Source of the DNA: Tetmemena sp. SeJ-2015 | Lineage: Eukaryota > Ciliophora > Spirotrichea > Sporadotrichida > Oxytrichidae | DNA length: 64,000 nucleotides | Assembly: GCA_027382625.1 (NCBI GenBank) | Contig: JAJKFJ010021440.1 | Location: 62,001-126,000, forward strand | Reading direction: 5' to 3' | Part shown: positions 62,880 to 64,000 of the stretch, one piece after another | Layout: every line of letters starts with the position of its first letter | Numbering within the stretch: position 1 is the first letter of the stretch | The notes under the pieces: generated by a model | What the model was told of the DNA's origin: nothing | Databases searched by the model: none | Seen by the model: the letters and a program-made list of their open reading frames with translations, nothing else | Program-made: the position numbers and the translations under genes

Positions 62880-64000
62880 TAATTGAATTTGAGACCAAGC
62901 AAGTCTAACAGTCAAGCCTAAACAAACCCAATTTAAAAACCTCTAAACAGAAAAATAAAAAACTAGCATAGACTGACACTGCAGCAAAGAAGGCTACTTC
63001 AACTAAAAACGATTCATTGCAACTCTAAAATACTAAGATAAGCAGCACCAATATATCTAAAGACCCTTCATTTAATTTATTATTATGAATAATTATCATC
63101 ACAAAGCATATCATTGGCAAAGGAGGAAAAGTACTGAACTACTACTCAGCAAACTACAAATAAACAGATTGATCCATCTCAGATGTGCAGAGACAAATTA
63201 TCATTTACACTCTTATTCCTATTTTAAATCAGTACTCATTTTACATTCAAGTTCAAACCCTTTTCCTTTTTAATTAAAAGAATATGTTTTTGTTTCCTTA
63301 AAGGAATACAATCCCTCAAATTAAGACAGGCAAAATCTTTTATAAGGTTTATAAACTATTTAAGTGTTTATATAATCTACAGTGAGTAGCAAGATTAAGG
63401 TTATTCAAGTTAGTAGATACCAACTGAAAGCCACTAAAATATAGAGCATGCTACTATTTCTCGAGGCAGCCAGTCATAATTATCAGCATAGATACAAAAT
63501 AACTCATAGGTCGAAGTTTTATACACTGAAAGAGATTAGATATTCGTAGTTAAAAATATCAGAAGAGAGAAGTCAATCAAAAATATCAACAACCCTCATC
63601 TCGAACTCAAATAACTTTCACCTAAAAAGAGCCCTAGAAATGGCCAAGAGCCCCAAAATATTCAAACGTTCGTAAACTACTAAATGATTCAACCACCATA
63701 GCAGAAGTCAAATAAAATTAGCGTGGATTTAGCGAGGTATTATCATTCCACGGATTCTTAAAAATCCTCTTCTGGGACTTCAAATATACCCTCGTTATCT
63801 TTATTTTTAATGAGTTCTTTTGTTCCTAATAATTATAAATGCTCGCATCAATCTGTTAAAAACTCTCATTTGGATAGATTTTAAGGATTGAGATCTATGA
63901 GTAGCAGAGTGAGTGCGTCTAACATGTTCAAAGAGGCTGTGCCAGTCCACTTAAGCAAAAATAGTTAAAACATGAACTTAGGAGATCAAGATGAAGAGCC
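62880..64000 (+). CDS. Ser/Asn/Gln-rich protein (3' truncated by window)
   Basis: FETKQVQQSSLNKPNLKTSK, KNKKLAQTDTAAKKATSTKN, SSTNISKDPSFN (62890-63075), then from about 63300 to the window end one frame of roughly 230 codons without TGA: QGYSSQQIPTESHQNIEHAT, QLSAQIQNNSQVEVLYTERD, SIKNINNPHLELKQLSPKKS, QMIQPPQQKSNKISVDLARY, RVSASNMFKEAVPVHLSKNS, NMNLGDQDEE. Low complexity with many Gln as TAA/TAG. A segment near 63090-63160 (HIIGKGGKVLNYYSANYKQT) resembles a kinase glycine loop, but this is too short to call. The gene continues beyond the window. Confidence 0.5.

Overview
Organism and genome type. TAA and TAG sit inside almost every conserved reading frame where glutamine fits, and only TGA ends genes. 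Conserved proteins are also cut by short AT-rich inserts flanked by short direct repeats (pointers), and removing the insert plus one repeat restores the frame. One protein kinase gene is scrambled: four of its coding pieces lie inverted about 4 kb away and match the main cluster through shared pointers. Together this points to the germline (micronuclear) genome of a stichotrich ciliate of the Oxytricha/Stylonychia/Tetmemena kind. The species is inference. In this text MDS means a retained coding segment and IES a segment eliminated during development.

Layout. 1-4316: TTLL3/8-type tubulin glycylase (5' end outside the window) and an oppositely oriented Na+/Ca2+ exchanger. 4404-10891: three poorly known + strand genes; the second, an alpha-helical repeat protein, is interrupted by a 662-bp IES that is almost wholly a GC-rich palindrome. 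11455-16431: the scrambled MAPK-like gene, with odd MDSs on + at 11.5-13.1 kb and even MDSs on - at 16.0-16.4 kb. Two small genes and the first copy of a tandem family lie between the two clusters. 14536-20090: three related - strand genes. 20539-24970: tandem pair of secreted alpha/beta hydrolases. 25065-29075: DNA2 nuclease-helicase with degenerate helicase motifs. 29146-34460: a Q-rich coiled-coil gene and several small genes, three of them small membrane proteins. 34493-44000: N/Q-rich, lysine-rich and coiled-coil genes of unknown function. 44107-54284: two related voltage-gated, cyclic-nucleotide-binding-domain K+ channels on opposite strands, with NOP14 between them. 54492-57795: coiled-coil gene. 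57850-60563: L-asparaginase with ankyrin repeats. 60641-64000: CEP19-like gene (tentative), an acidic Q-rich gene and the start of an S/N/Q-rich gene.

How it works together. In these ciliates each gene normally becomes its own small somatic chromosome, so neighbours here need not share regulation; strand changes and very short gaps (54 bp between two divergent starts near 57.8 kb) fit that. I saw no rRNA, tRNA, CRISPR array, telomeric C4A4 tract or recognisable transposase. Gene limits are approximate wherever a start or stop lies next to an unresolved IES. All translations use TAA/TAG = Gln and were made by eye.
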